64,000 nt of DNA from Hexactinellida sp. DTS-2022 (Eukaryota > Porifera > Hexactinellida): contig JAPNXP010000001.1 of NCBI GenBank assembly GCA_028753945.1, positions 13,010,501 through 13,074,500 of the forward strand, read 5' to 3'. Shown piece after piece: positions 1 through 10,200 of the stretch (position 1 is the stretch's first letter; every line of letters begins with the position of its first letter). A model generated the notes under the pieces. The model saw only the letters and a program-made list of their open reading frames with translations, had not been told where the DNA came from and did not search any database. The position numbers and the translations under genes are program-made.

Positions 1-97
1 AATTCCGAGTCTACGAGTATGAACAAGTATGTTGAATTCGAATTTCGCATTTACAAATTGCTAATATGAATATTTACTGTTGTGATTTACAAAAATA
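1..97 (+). repeat. Helitron minisatellite unit fragment
   Basis: Positions about 24-97 resemble one unit of the 142-bp Helitron minisatellite seen at 5880-7010, in plus orientation and diverged. The element that starts at 98 lies in the opposite orientation, so this is probably the remains of an older Helitron copy into which the next one inserted. No gene is present. Confidence 0.5.
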
Positions 98-1484
98 CGA
101 GCCCTTCGGTCTCGGTCGCTTTGCGACAGATCGGTGCTACGCACCTCAAGTTAACGGCCGCTGTGCGGCCTTACTCCTCACACTTTCTACCATAGAAATG
201 GTAGAAAGGGGCGTTATGATTTTGAATTTTTTATTAATTTGTTTACCTATTTGTGTAAACAACAACAACAACAACAAATACTCATATTAGAATTTTATAA
301 ATGCGAAAATCGTGTTCATCATCTTGTTTACCTATTATAACCCGTTGAAAGCTAACTTCTAGGTTGATTTTGAATTTTCATTAATTTGTTTACCTATTTT
401 GTGTAAACAACAACAATATTCATATGAGAAATTTTTAAACGCGAAAATCGTGTTCAGCATACTTGTTTACCTATAATACTCGTTGAAAGCTAACTTCTAG
501 GTTGATTTTGAATTTTCATTAATTTGTTTACCTATTTTGTGTAGACAACAACAAAAAATATTCATATGAGAAATTTTTAAACGCGAAATTCGTGTTCAGC
601 ATACTTGTTTACCTATAATACTCGTTGAAAGCTAACTTCTAGGTTGATTTTGAATTTTCATTAATTTGTTTACCTATTTTGTGTAGACAACAACAACAAA
701 TATTAATATGAGAAATTTTTAAACGCGAAATTCGTGTTCAGCATACTTGTTTACCTATAATACCCGTTGAAAGCTAACTTCTAGGTTGATTTTGAATTTT
801 CATTAATTTGTTTACCTATTTTGTGTAAACAACAACAACAAATATTCATATGAGAAATTTTTAAACGCGAAATTCGTGTTCAGCATACTTGTTTACCTAT
901 AATACCCGTTGAAAGCTAACTTCTAGGTTGATTTTGAATTTTCATTAATTTGTTTACCTATTTTGTGTAAACAACAACAACAAATATTCATATGAGAAAT
1001 TTTTAAACGCGAAATTCGTGTTCAGCATACTTGTTTACCTATAATACCCGTTGAAAGCTAACTTCTAGGTTGATTTTGAATTTTCATTAATTTGTTTACC
1101 TATTTTGTGTAAACAACAACAACAAATATTCATATGAGAAATTTTTAAACGCGAAATTCGTGTTCAGCATACTTGTTTACCTATAATACCCGTTGAAAGC
1201 TAACTTCTAGGTTGATTTTGAATTTTCATTAATTTGTTTACCTATTTTGTGTAAACAACAACAACAAATATTCATATGAGAAATTTATAAACGCGAAATT
1301 CGTGTTCAGCATACTTGTTTACCTATTATAACATTTGTTTACCTATTATAACATTTGAAAGTTAGTTTATATCTCAATATTAATTGCGGTTTCTATTCCC
1401 CCAATCACTTTAATACAATCCGGACAAACAAACACACACACACACACACACACACAAACAACAATCGAGATTTAATAATATAGA
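98..1484 (-). mobile_element. Non-autonomous Helitron (minus orientation), 1.39 kb
   Basis: Read on the minus strand, the element begins TCTATATTATTAAA at 1484 and continues with a CA/GT-rich stretch and a segment shared with the autonomous element at 5748. It ends in the hairpin cluster at 98-190, whose last stem is CGAG-CCGAAGG-CTCG. The flanks are A at the 5' end and T at the 3' end with no target duplication, as expected of a Helitron. The interior is almost entirely 142-bp tandem repeats, with no transposase. The 3' tail also carries a self-complementary TTTCTACCAT/ATGGTAGAAA stem, shared with the copy at 26643-27157 but absent from the autonomous copy. Confidence 0.8.
215..1330 (-). repeat. 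142-bp minisatellite inside Helitron
   Basis: About seven to eight tandem units are present. The phrase CTAACTTCT recurs at 352, 490, 632, 774, 916, 1058 and 1200, a spacing of 142 bp (138 once). Each unit contains an A-rich CAACAACAACAA run and the phrase TTTGTTTACCTATT. The same array is present in reverse orientation at 5880-7010. Confidence 0.9.
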
Positions 1485-1555
1485 TGTAAAAGAATTTAAA
1501 AAATTCGTTGTACTAAATTTAGTGTGTCACAACTAGTCAGGTTTTTTGTGATATA

Positions 1556-2197
1556 CAGTCAACTCCCATTATAAACAAGTCGGATATAAGTAACGAAGTA
1601 CTTGCTTATAACGAAGTCGTTTAATGGTCCGGAAATGCTTCTATCTTATTACATATTAAAACTTCGGTTACAACTTACAACGAAATGGATATAACGAAAT
1701 TCCGCTTATAACGAAGTCATTTAAATCCCATGATATAGCTTCTAAGCAAGGTTGAAACCGAATACTGATATATTTGGTTGAACCGAATACTATTTTCCGA
1801 ATAGTTGTTATTTGGTTGCCAACCTGATATCACTATTCGGTATTCGGTCTCCCGACATAATATTACCAGTATTCGTCTTCGGCAGTGTATTATTCAGTCA
1901 TTTATAAATTGCCTAAATCACAAATTAATGTTACGGTATAGAGAAGATTTCAATTTTTGCGGTCCTAATTAATTTTTTCCCTAAATCATACTCCAAAAGG
2001 AGCGTCTCACGTTCCTGGATAATTTCCTGGTATTCGGTTGACATAATCGTAAATTATCAGTATTCGTATTCGGTAGGGCACTATTCATGAACTATTCATG
2101 TTCGAGCGGTTTCAACCTTGCTTCTAAGCTATTGATTTTACTCCGATTATAACGAAATGAAAATACGGTCCCGAGCACTTCGATATAACGGGAGTTG
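1556..2197. mobile_element. TA-flanked MITE (pogo/mariner-like), interrupted
   Basis: The left end is TA-CAGTCAACTCCC at 1554 and the right end GGGAGTTG-TA at about 2190. Internal phrases such as TATAACGAA are arranged as inverted repeats. TA flanks and a CAGT start are typical of pogo/Tigger-type miniature elements. A hAT-type MITE is inserted at 1747-2120. No coding sequence is present. Confidence 0.6.
1747..2120. mobile_element. hAT-type MITE, 374 bp, nested
   Basis: Perfect 14-bp inverted termini CAAGGTTGAAACCG are flanked by the 8-bp direct repeat CTTCTAAG at 1739-1746 and 2121-2128. An 8-bp target duplication is the hAT signature. The interior has TATTCGGT-rich sequence and no ORF. Related sequence occurs at 35338-35700, 37235-37500 and 60160-60420. 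Confidence 0.85.
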
Positions 2198-2421
2198 TAC
2201 AGCTAATTTCGAGTTAAGGACTTAAGACACATTTGCAACGCAATGAACATAGTCGATTTCCCTGAATTGGGACACCTCGGTACCTGACATTGTTTCAATT
2301 AACGAAATAAAATAAACATTAGCTTATCTCTTTGAATAGATTTTGTTTTGGAGATTTTTTCGAATTAAGCGGAGTCGATTGTACTTATCTTACAGCTTAT
2401 TATCTACTACTGTATTTCTCG

Positions 2422-2551
2422 GTCAATTATCCGATTCGGGCAACCAATTATCCGATTGGGTCAACCAATTATCCGATTCGGGCAACCAATTATCCGATTG
2501 GGTCAACCAATTATCCGATTCGGGCAACCAATTATCCTATTCGAGCAATCA
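2422..2551 (+). repeat. 21-bp tandem repeat, left TIR
   Basis: Tandem copies of a 21-bp unit alternate between ATTCGGGCAACC and ATTGGGTCAACC variants. The array forms the inner part of the left inverted terminus of the Tc1/mariner-like element. It is open in two frames, which creates repetitive pseudo-peptides that are not genes. Confidence 0.85.
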
Positions 2552-2653
2552 ACAATTATAGTGATATATTTGATATAATAGTGATAATGAATACAGTTAA
2601 TTAATATAGGATAAAGTGATTTATTGGATATATATATTGGAATAATGTAGCTG

Positions 2654-3263
2654 CTAGAGATTTTCAAGGCGTATTGCTCTCGGAACTGTTGCTGTCAATA
2701 CATGGTAGAACGAATTCAGGCAAGTTGCTGGAGTAATTTGAGCCAAAGCATTTGGGCATAATTGCAATAGTTTATCTCTATGTTCTTGCAACCATAGAGC
2801 ATGAGTTCTTCTACAATCTTTGTTTGCGGGTGAATTACGTACACTCGGAAGTAATTCAAGTTTTTTTTACTGTAATTAAGCATCCTTCAAGACACCGAGC
2901 GATCGTAGATATCGAAACAGTTATCCCTCGTTCGAGAATTAGTTTATTTCTCATCTCGCCAAGAGTGATATCGGGACGGGCTTCAATGGAAATTAAGAGA
3001 AGACTTTTCGAATCCTCGTCCAACTTTTTTCCTCTTGGACCACCGCGAAGTTTGGTAGAATATTGTCTGGTGCTACAAATTCTGTAAGCGGTATCCTTCT
3101 TAACGCCAAACAATCTGGTCATCTGTTTATAGGTTACTCCCGACTAATGGGCATCGATAAGTCTTTGCCGTAATTCATTTGAAATTGCTCTCCCACCTCG
3201 TGAAATAGCAACTGTAGATGATGTGGCAGAGTGTTGTCCTGCATCGTATGAACTGGAAGCCAT
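2654..3263 (-). pseudogene. Tc1/mariner-family transposase remnant
   Basis: Reading on the minus strand from ATG at 3261-3263, the frame gives an N-terminal region resembling the helix-turn-helix DNA-binding domains of Tc1/mariner/IS630 transposases: NELRQRLIDAH, then VTYKQMTRLFGVKKDTAYRI, then a PRG-like linker and a second helical segment ending ISTIARCLEG. A TAG stop interrupts the frame after RLIDAH. A frame change near 2862 at a run of eight A moves the reading into RNSPANKDCRR, a typical continuation, which then runs to a stop at 2654. No DDE/DDD catalytic domain remains. It is dead by point lesions and internal deletion. The family call is by motif recognition, not by search. Confidence 0.7.
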
Positions 3264-3377
3264 AATTTATGATGAATATTTGAATATTTAGGAATATATT
3301 TATTTCGTATTACTTTGTTTTATACTAATCAACCCAGTATCCTAAATAGATAAACCAATGAAAATCAAAAGTAATTC

Positions 3378-3520
3378 CGATCGGATAATTGGTTGACCCA
3401 ATCGGATAATTGGTTGACCCAATCGGATAATTGGTTGACCCAATCGGATAATTGGTTGCCCGAATCGGATAATTGGTTGCCCGAATCGGATAATTGGTTG
3501 CCCGAATCGGATAATTGACC
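3378..3520 (-). repeat. 21-bp tandem repeat, right TIR
   Basis: This is the inverted counterpart of the array at 2422-2551, with about seven units. The order of the two unit variants differs from the left side, so the arrays have turned over independently since the element formed. Confidence 0.85.
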
Positions 3521-3687
3521 GAGAAATACAGTAGTTCCATTGTATTGAAATACTTCAATATTAAATACTCTCCAAATAAAAATGAGCACTCAAACAAACA
3601 CAAATATTTTTGCATAAATATTAGGCACCAAATATTATATGGGATATAGTAGGCATTACTTCCAAGAAATATTAAATAATGGGTGAA

Positions 3688-4806
3688 TTAATTATTAATT
3701 AATAACTCTTCCAAGTCTTTATTTGCAGTAGTATACTGTATTTTCTTTGTGCCATAAATAAACTTATGAATATGTTTAATCCAATTACAGATTGTGACGA
3801 ACACGAATGACGACAGGATTATTGACAGTGATAGAAAGAGAATAACTTTGCCAATCAATTCCGTATATTGAATAACTTTCAACAAAGTTTCAACAGCTTC
3901 TTCAGTTTGGATAACATCGTTTAACGAACTGAAAAAATTAAACGGGAAATAACAGTCTCCGTAGAATAGTATACTGGTGTAAACCGCAGTAAGATCAATT
4001 AAGACCTCTGATAATATTAAGACCAGATATCCGCATGTTATAATATTAATGGTGTGCTTGCAGTATCTGTACTGTTTCATCTCTTCCTTGTTGGAACCAT
4101 GTTGTGTGAGACGCTCCAAAGCTCTCTGGAGCAAGGCACATTTGAATCGTTTGGAGGTGCGAACAAATATACAGAAATATGTGAGTACAATAATGAAGAA
4201 CATTACAGTACTAATAACTGTGGTGTATTGTATAAACCCAGTTAAGATAATGACTGTACTTAACAAGGTGGTTATAATTAATGAAAGCCGATAATTCAAT
4301 GAGTTGTACGGTTGTTTGATTTTTTTAATACGAATAATCAGATAATTCATTAAACATACACTGAGGGCAAGTACAAATAACTCAGCAGATCTCGCTATTC
4401 CACTAAGTCCATTTAAGAAAGGAATTTCCGTATATACAATAGTAAATTGATTCAGTGCAGGCTTGTGATAACTTGTACAATCAGTGAATGGTAACTCGAG
4501 TGTATTATTACTTGCTTTATGGTAGGTAAGGTTACGATAAATGGAATCTGATGTGAAGAATACTATCCCAGTAATGATCTCAGAAAAAGTGATCAAAAGT
4601 AATAGAGTATTTTTCCATATTTCAGTTTCATAATGATAATAAAATTGTTTGTTTAAATAACCTGAATCACCTGAGAGACATCTCGCTACTCCTCTCTTGT
4701 ATTTTCTGCAGCAATGGATTCTCCTGGCGAAAACAAACCCCCAGTATCCACTGCATATTAGGAAAATAGATAAAAACACTGAATTTATGATAATTGCAAG
4801 TATCAT
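3688..4806 (-). CDS. Seven-membrane-segment protein, unknown family
   Basis: A single open frame of 372 residues with no stop and ATG at 4806. I count seven hydrophobic segments at residues about 5-27, 66-86, 138-160, 174-193, 196-217, 252-280 and 316-345. The first starts almost at the N-terminus, so there is no cleavable signal peptide. Basic loops follow TM1 (RRIHCCRKYKR, 28-38), TM3 (IKKIKQ) and TM5 (RTSKRFK). A long loop between TM2 and TM3 carries an N-glycosylation sequon (RNLT) and cysteines. This is an integral membrane protein with GPCR-like topology, but I see no DRY, NPxxY or GPS motif and do not recognise the family. It is intronless, with composition like its AT-rich surroundings. 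Its neighbours are transposons, so context gives no function. Confidence 0.7.
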   Translation of the reverse strand: MILAIIINSVFLSIFLICSGYWGFVFARRIHCCRKYKRGVARCLSGDSGYLNKQFYYHYETEIWKNTLLLLITFSEIITGIVFFTSDSIYRNLTYHKASNNTLELPFTDCTSYHKPALNQFTIVYTEIPFLNGLSGIARSAELFVLALSVCLMNYLIIRIKKIKQPYNSLNYRLSLIITTLLSTVIILTGFIQYTTVISTVMFFIIVLTYFCIFVRTSKRFKCALLQRALERLTQHGSNKEEMKQYRYCKHTINIITCGYLVLILSEVLIDLTAVYTSILFYGDCYFPFNFFSSLNDVIQTEEAVETLLKVIQYTELIGKVILFLSLSIILSSFVFVTICNWIKHIHKFIYGTKKIQYTTANKDLEELLINN

Positions 4807-5562
4807 TTCAAAATATATTATAAATCATATTTATTGAGTCTTTTATACGAAGATGTGAATCCTGACTGCTTACATAAAATGGTGAGTATTACACATATGT
4901 AGTTGGGTAAAGTTTTATTGTAATATAACACTCCCACATAGCGTACAATATTACTTGCTGCTTACTTAACTTGTTTGCTGTATTATGTTACAGTCTATGA
5001 TTTGGTTAGCTTTCAGTGAGCACATATCGAACATACAATATAGAATGAACTCTAACTAAAGGATAATTGTATCTTTCGAAAATTATATTTCAACTTTTAA
5101 AATATTGCTGACAAATAGTTGAATCGTTCCCGTTCTTTATCTGCAATTTCAAACCTTTAATTTATTTGAATAATATTGCTATATTTATGCAAAATTTAAA
5201 ATTAGTATTGAGTTAGAATCACACTTATTTTCTATTATGATTCACTTAAATACAAAAACGAAATAAAGGTAAAATAAATGTATTATTGTGATCATTCTTA
5301 GAAACTTGACAAAATATATAACAATATATAACTTACTCAGACGGAGGGACTCGTATACTTTTGGCAGGCCCCACAGCGACGGTGAGTAACCCTAACACTC
5401 CCTACAGACATTTCACAGGAATCAAAAATTCATAACCCATGCAGTATATATTAGTAACCTACGTAGTATGAACCCACTGGTTCCTGGGATCCTCAAATTC
5501 TTGTGGATTAAGGCTAAAACATACTTGCCAATCAGTTACCTATTTGAGTCATACCCTTGTAT
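4807..5562. other. Non-coding spacer
   Basis: This is the region upstream of the minus-strand membrane-protein gene. It is AT-rich with no ORF of note. The short G+C-richer stretch around 5338-5400 includes a GTGAGT that could be a splice donor, but nothing supports an exon. Confidence 0.5.
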
Positions 5563-5655
5563 AGAGGAATGGCGGACACATCGTCGCTGGACATTTCGTC
5601 GCCGGACATTTCGTCGCTGCATAGTCAACATCCGCTATCTCGAATGTCTGTTAAT
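5563..5655 (+). repeat. Foldback arm, left
   Basis: GGACATTTCGTCGC-type units are followed by a unique stretch containing CATAGTCAACATCCGC. The reverse complement occurs at 16512-16622. The two arms lie just outside the two ends of the 10.6-kb Helitron, so removing the Helitron leaves an inverted repeat with a loop of roughly 280 bp. Confidence 0.7.
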
Positions 5656-5879
5656 TCGAACTAAGACCGAAGAATAAGTCCATTGGTTCATTAAGTTGTC
5701 ATTAATAGATCACTTCTACAAAAGCCTAAAAAATCCATTGTTAACAATCTATATTATTAAATCTCGATTGTTGTTTGTGTGTGTGTGTGTGTGTGTGTTT
5801 GTTTGTCCGGATTGTATTAAAGTGATTGGGGGAATAGAAACCGCAATTAATATTGAGATATAAACTAACTTTCAAATGT

Positions 5880-7010
5880 TATAATAGGTAAACAAATGTT
5901 ATAATAGGTAAACAAGTATGCTGAACACGAATTTCGCGTTTATAAATTTCTCATATGAATATTTGTTGTTGTTGTTTACACAAAATAGGTAAACAAATTA
6001 ATGAAAATTCAAAATCAACCTAGAAGTTAGCTTTCAACGGGTATTATAGGTAAACAAGTATGCAGAACACGAATTTCGCGTTTAAAAATTTCTCATATGA
6101 ATATTTGTTGTTGTTGTTTACACAAAATAGGTAAACAAATTAATGAAAATTCAAAATCAACCTAGAAGTTAGCTTTCAACGGGTATTATAGGTAAACAAG
6201 TATGCTGAACACGAATTTCGCGTTTAAAAATTTCTCATATGAATATTTGTTGTTGTTGTTTACACAAAATAGGTAAACAAATTAATGAAAATTCAAAATC
6301 AACCTAGAAGTTAGCTTTCAACGGGTATTATAGGTAAACAAGTATGCTGAACACGAATTTCGCGTTTAAAAATTTCTCATATGAATATTTGTTGTTGTTG
6401 TTTACACAAAATAGGTAAACAAATTAATGAAAATTCAAAATCAACCTAGAAGTTAGCTTTCAACGGGTATTATAGGTAAACAAGTATGCTGAACACGAAT
6501 TTCGCGTTTAAAAATTTCTCATATGAATATTTGTTGTTGTTGTCTACACAAAATAGGTAAACAAATAAATGAAAATTTAAAATCAACCTAGAAGTTAGCT
6601 TCCAAATGTTATAATAGGGAAACAAGTATGCTGAACACGAATTTCGCGTTTATAAATTTCTCATATGAATATTTGTTGTTGTTGTTTACACAAAATAGGT
6701 AAACAAATAAATGAAAATTTAAAATCAACCTAGAAGTTAGCTTCCAAATGTTATAATAGGTAAACAAGTATGCTGAACACGAATTTCGCGTTTATAAATT
6801 TCTCATATTAATATTTGTTGTTGTTGTTTACACAAAAAGGTAAACAAATTAATGAAAATTCAAAATCAACCTAGAAGTTAGATTTCAACGAGTATCATAG
6901 GTAAACAAGTATGCTGAACACGAATTTCGCATTTATAAATTTATAATATTAATATTTGTTGTTGTTGTTTACACAAAAAGGTTAACACATTAATGCAAAT
7001 TCAAAATGAA
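5880..7010 (+). repeat. 142-bp minisatellite in Helitron 5' region
   Basis: Eight tandem units: the GAACACG phrase preceded by CT or CA recurs at 5921, 6063, 6205, 6347, 6489, 6631, 6773 and 6914. The central units are almost identical and the outer ones more diverged, as expected from unequal exchange within the array. It lies between the 5' terminus and the promoter. Confidence 0.9.
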
Positions 7011-7070
7011 AATTTCCTGTAATATACTATAGATAATTCGATCAATTAGAATGTAAAATAGTGTAGTTAA

Positions 7071-7241
7071 CCAATGAGAATTTTCTACTTCAAACTATTA
7101 ATTTAATTAGTTAATTTTATAACAGCTTTACGCATGCAGGAATTATTAACCAATGAGAATTAACTATTTAAGTATGCAGAGAGCTTTATATAAATAGCTG
7201 TATAGTAGCTGTCTAGAGCTAAAACTGAATTTTGTTCAAGA
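7071..7241 (+). promoter_or_regulatory. Putative RepHel promoter (CCAAT, CCAAT, TATA)
   Basis: Two copies of AACCAATGAGAATT place CCAAT boxes at 7071-7075 and 7150-7154. TATATAAA lies at 7187-7194, 48 bp before the ATG at 7242. Spacing and order fit a Pol II promoter with a short leader. It has not been tested; the call rests on the motifs alone. Confidence 0.5.
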
Positions 7242-10200
7242 ATGTCGGATGATAATTTTCCAAATAATAAACCGTTCAAGACGGAAGCTGAGCGAAAGCG
7301 CTCAATGCGAGAGAATGAGACTCCTGGCGAAAGAGCTCTCCGTCTTGAGAAGCAACGAGAGCGACAAACCTCTCGGAGACTGGCGCAGTCTGACGCAGAG
7401 ACTGCTATGCGCTTAGAGTACCAGCGCGAACACCAGGAGGTCCTCAGACAAAGTGAGTTTGAGGCCGAATCAGCTGATCGCTTGGAGTACAAGCGCAAAC
7501 ACCAGGGGGCCCTCAGACAAAGTGAGTCTGAAGCTCAGTCAGCTGATCGCTTGGAGTACAAGCGCAAACACCAGGAGGCCCTCAGACAAAGTGAGTCTGA
7601 AGCTCAGTCAGCTGATCGCCTGGAGTACAAGCGAAAACACCAGGAGACCCTCAGACAAAATGAGTCTGAGGCTCAGTCAGCTGATCGCCTGGAGTACAAG
7701 CGAAAACACCAGGAGACCCTCAGACAAAATGAGTCTGAGGCTCAGTCAGCTGATCGCCTGGAGTACAAGCGAAAACACCAGGAGACCCTCAGACAAAATG
7801 AGTCTGAGGCTCAGTCAGCTGATCGCCTGGAATACCAGCGCATACACCAGGGGGCCCTCAGACAAAGTGAGTCTGAAAATGAGCGAATTGTTCGTTTGAA
7901 GTCCCGGACTCTGTTGTATGAGACGAGTAAGACTCTCCAATCTAAGAGGTACCTCAATTTAGCCAGATCACAAATCTCTTCTGAGGTTAGTGATGGTTTG
8001 GTTGATGAACATTCAATAGGTAGTATGTCCTATAATTGTTCAATTTGTGATGCTAAGTTTTGGGAGAGTGAAAAGCTTTCCACAAGTACGAAAGCATGTG
8101 CAAAGTTTTCCCTCTGTTGCGGAGAGGGCAAGGTTGTTCTTCCCTCCTTAGATAAACTTCCAGAGTTGCTAGGCCATCTGCTCACAGCTGCTGATAGCAG
8201 AGGCAAGTACTTCAGGAGCCACATACGAGCATACAACTCAAGCCTTGCGTTTTGTTCCCTCGGAGCAAATATCGACAAAGAGCTTGCTAATGCTAGACGT
8301 GGTGTATATACCTTCCGTATTCAGGGCGTTGTGCACCATTACATTGGAAGTTTGCTTCCAAATAGTGATGAGGCACCAGTCTTTGCCCAGATTTACATCC
8401 ACGACGGTACTGCAGAGGCTGAAGTGGAAAACCGTCAGAGACATCTAGGCGAGGCCAAACTTCCTGAGTTAAAGGCCTTGCAGCAAATGCTACATGAGGT
8501 TAACCCCTATGTCTCACACTTCAAACACGCAGTTGATCTAATGCGAGCACAAGGAGGAGTGGACATCAGGCTGATCATCAGAGCTGATGGTTGCCCAGAT
8601 CCACGCCGATACAATGCTCCTTCTGCTCCTGAAATTGCAGTGCTGCTCCCAGGTGGAGGTTACTCTGAGGGAGTAGCAAACAGGGATATTGTGTTGCATG
8701 CCCACAGTGGTGGTCTCAAAAGGATCACAGAAATACACTGTGCGTATGACTCGCTGCATTATGTCTTACTGTTTCCCCTAGGAAATGATGGCTGGCACCT
8801 TGGTATCCCTCATAGCAGAGGTAGACGCGATGTTACTGCACTGGAGTTCTATAGCTATCGCCTGATGCTCAGGGGCGGGCTTAACCACCTGCACCTCTCG
8901 GGAAGGCTATTCCACCAGTATATCGTTGACATGTACGCTAAGATTGAGCAGCAGCGGCTCAACTACATTAAGCTCAATCAGCAGAAGATCCGAGTGGATC
9001 TGTATAGTGGATTGGCTGATGCTGTTGCCAAAGGAGACACTGATGCGACTGAGTTGGGACGGAATATTATTCTACCCTCGAGCTATACCAACTCTCCGAG
9101 GCAAATGTTCCAACTTTACCAGGACGCAATGACAATAGTGCGGAAATTTGGTAAGCCAGATTTATTCATTACATTTACATGTAATCCGCTTTGGGACGAA
9201 ATAACGAGTAGTCTTTTGCCTAACCAGAAGGCTACTGATCGTCCCGATTTAATTGTTCGTGTTTTTAAACAAAAGCTAAGGGAATTACTAGATGACATTC
9301 TTAAGAAACATGTTCTTGGTAAAACCGTTGCACACGTCTACACAATTGAATTTCAGAAGCGTGGTCTTCCGCATGCTCATATATTGGTGATCTTAGCTGA
9401 TGATTGCAAACCACGTGACCCTTCTGATTACGATAAGATTGTATGTGCTGAACTTCCTGATCCTGATCTCAATCCGAGATTGCATCAAATTGTGAAGCGC
9501 TGTATGTTACATGGGCCATGTGGTACTGCAAAGAAGGCTGCTGTTTGTATGCGCAATGGTTCATGTGCTAAACAATACCCAAAGAAATTCTCTGACGTTA
9601 CTACCACCACTAAGGATGGTTACCCATTGTATCGGCGCAGAGATAACTCCCGTACTGTAGAGGTAGCAGGCATGAAACTTGACAATCGCTGGGTTGTACC
9701 ATATAACCCATACCTTTTGTTAAAGTATAATGCTCACATTAACGTTGAAATTTGCAGCACAGTTAGAGCAGTTAAGTACCTCTATAAGTATGTCTATAAA
9801 GGCCATGACCGAGCCATTATCGAGTTCCAGCCGGGTGATCACACTGATAAACCCCGGCAGGTAGACGAAGTATCTAATTATGTGGAAGCTCGGTATATAT
9901 CTGCATGTGAGGCTTGCTACAGAATATTTTCTTACGATCTCCATGCTAATCTGCCACATGTGATGAGGTTAGCTCTTCATCTTGAAAATCAGCAATCTGT
10001 CGTTTTTCGAGATGACGCTGATATTGAGGATGTGTTAAGTGTAGAAAAACATTCCACTCTAACAGGATGGTTTCTAGCTAACCAAAAATTTCCATCTGCT
10101 CGGGCAATTTCTTACTTAGATTTTCCTGAATATTTTGTATGGGATAAAACTAAGCGAGAATGGAAGCCACGAGTTAAGGGGCACGGTAAGATGGTTGGCC

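Larger units (their letters stand above)
2410..3531 (-). mobile_element. Tc1/mariner-like transposon, degenerate
   Basis: The inverted termini CTGTATTTCTCGGTC are flanked by TA dinucleotides at 2408-2409 and 3532-3533. Each terminus continues inward into tandem 21-bp units of the type CAACCAATTATCCGATTSGG, about six on the left (2422-2551) and seven on the right (3378-3520). The centre carries a broken transposase reading frame on the minus strand. At 1.1 kb it is shorter than an intact autonomous element, and the catalytic part of the transposase is missing. Confidence 0.8.

Noticed and set aside
66-290. Short ORF across the Helitron 3' hairpins
   Set aside because: It runs through the terminal hairpin cluster and the minisatellite; no domain, and other copies break it.
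215-1330. CRISPR-like array
   Set aside because: Units are 142 bp, contiguous and without unique spacers; it is a minisatellite inside a Helitron in a eukaryotic genome.
2332-2604. Repetitive NYPIRATNYPIG-type ORFs here and at 3325-3615
   Set aside because: Translation of the 21-bp TIR arrays of a transposon; open in two frames because the period is a multiple of three.
7453-7899. Repetitive ORF in another frame of the RepHel N-terminus
   Set aside because: Shadow of the 69-bp in-frame repeat in the true reading frame, whose product has all conserved Helitron domains downstream.
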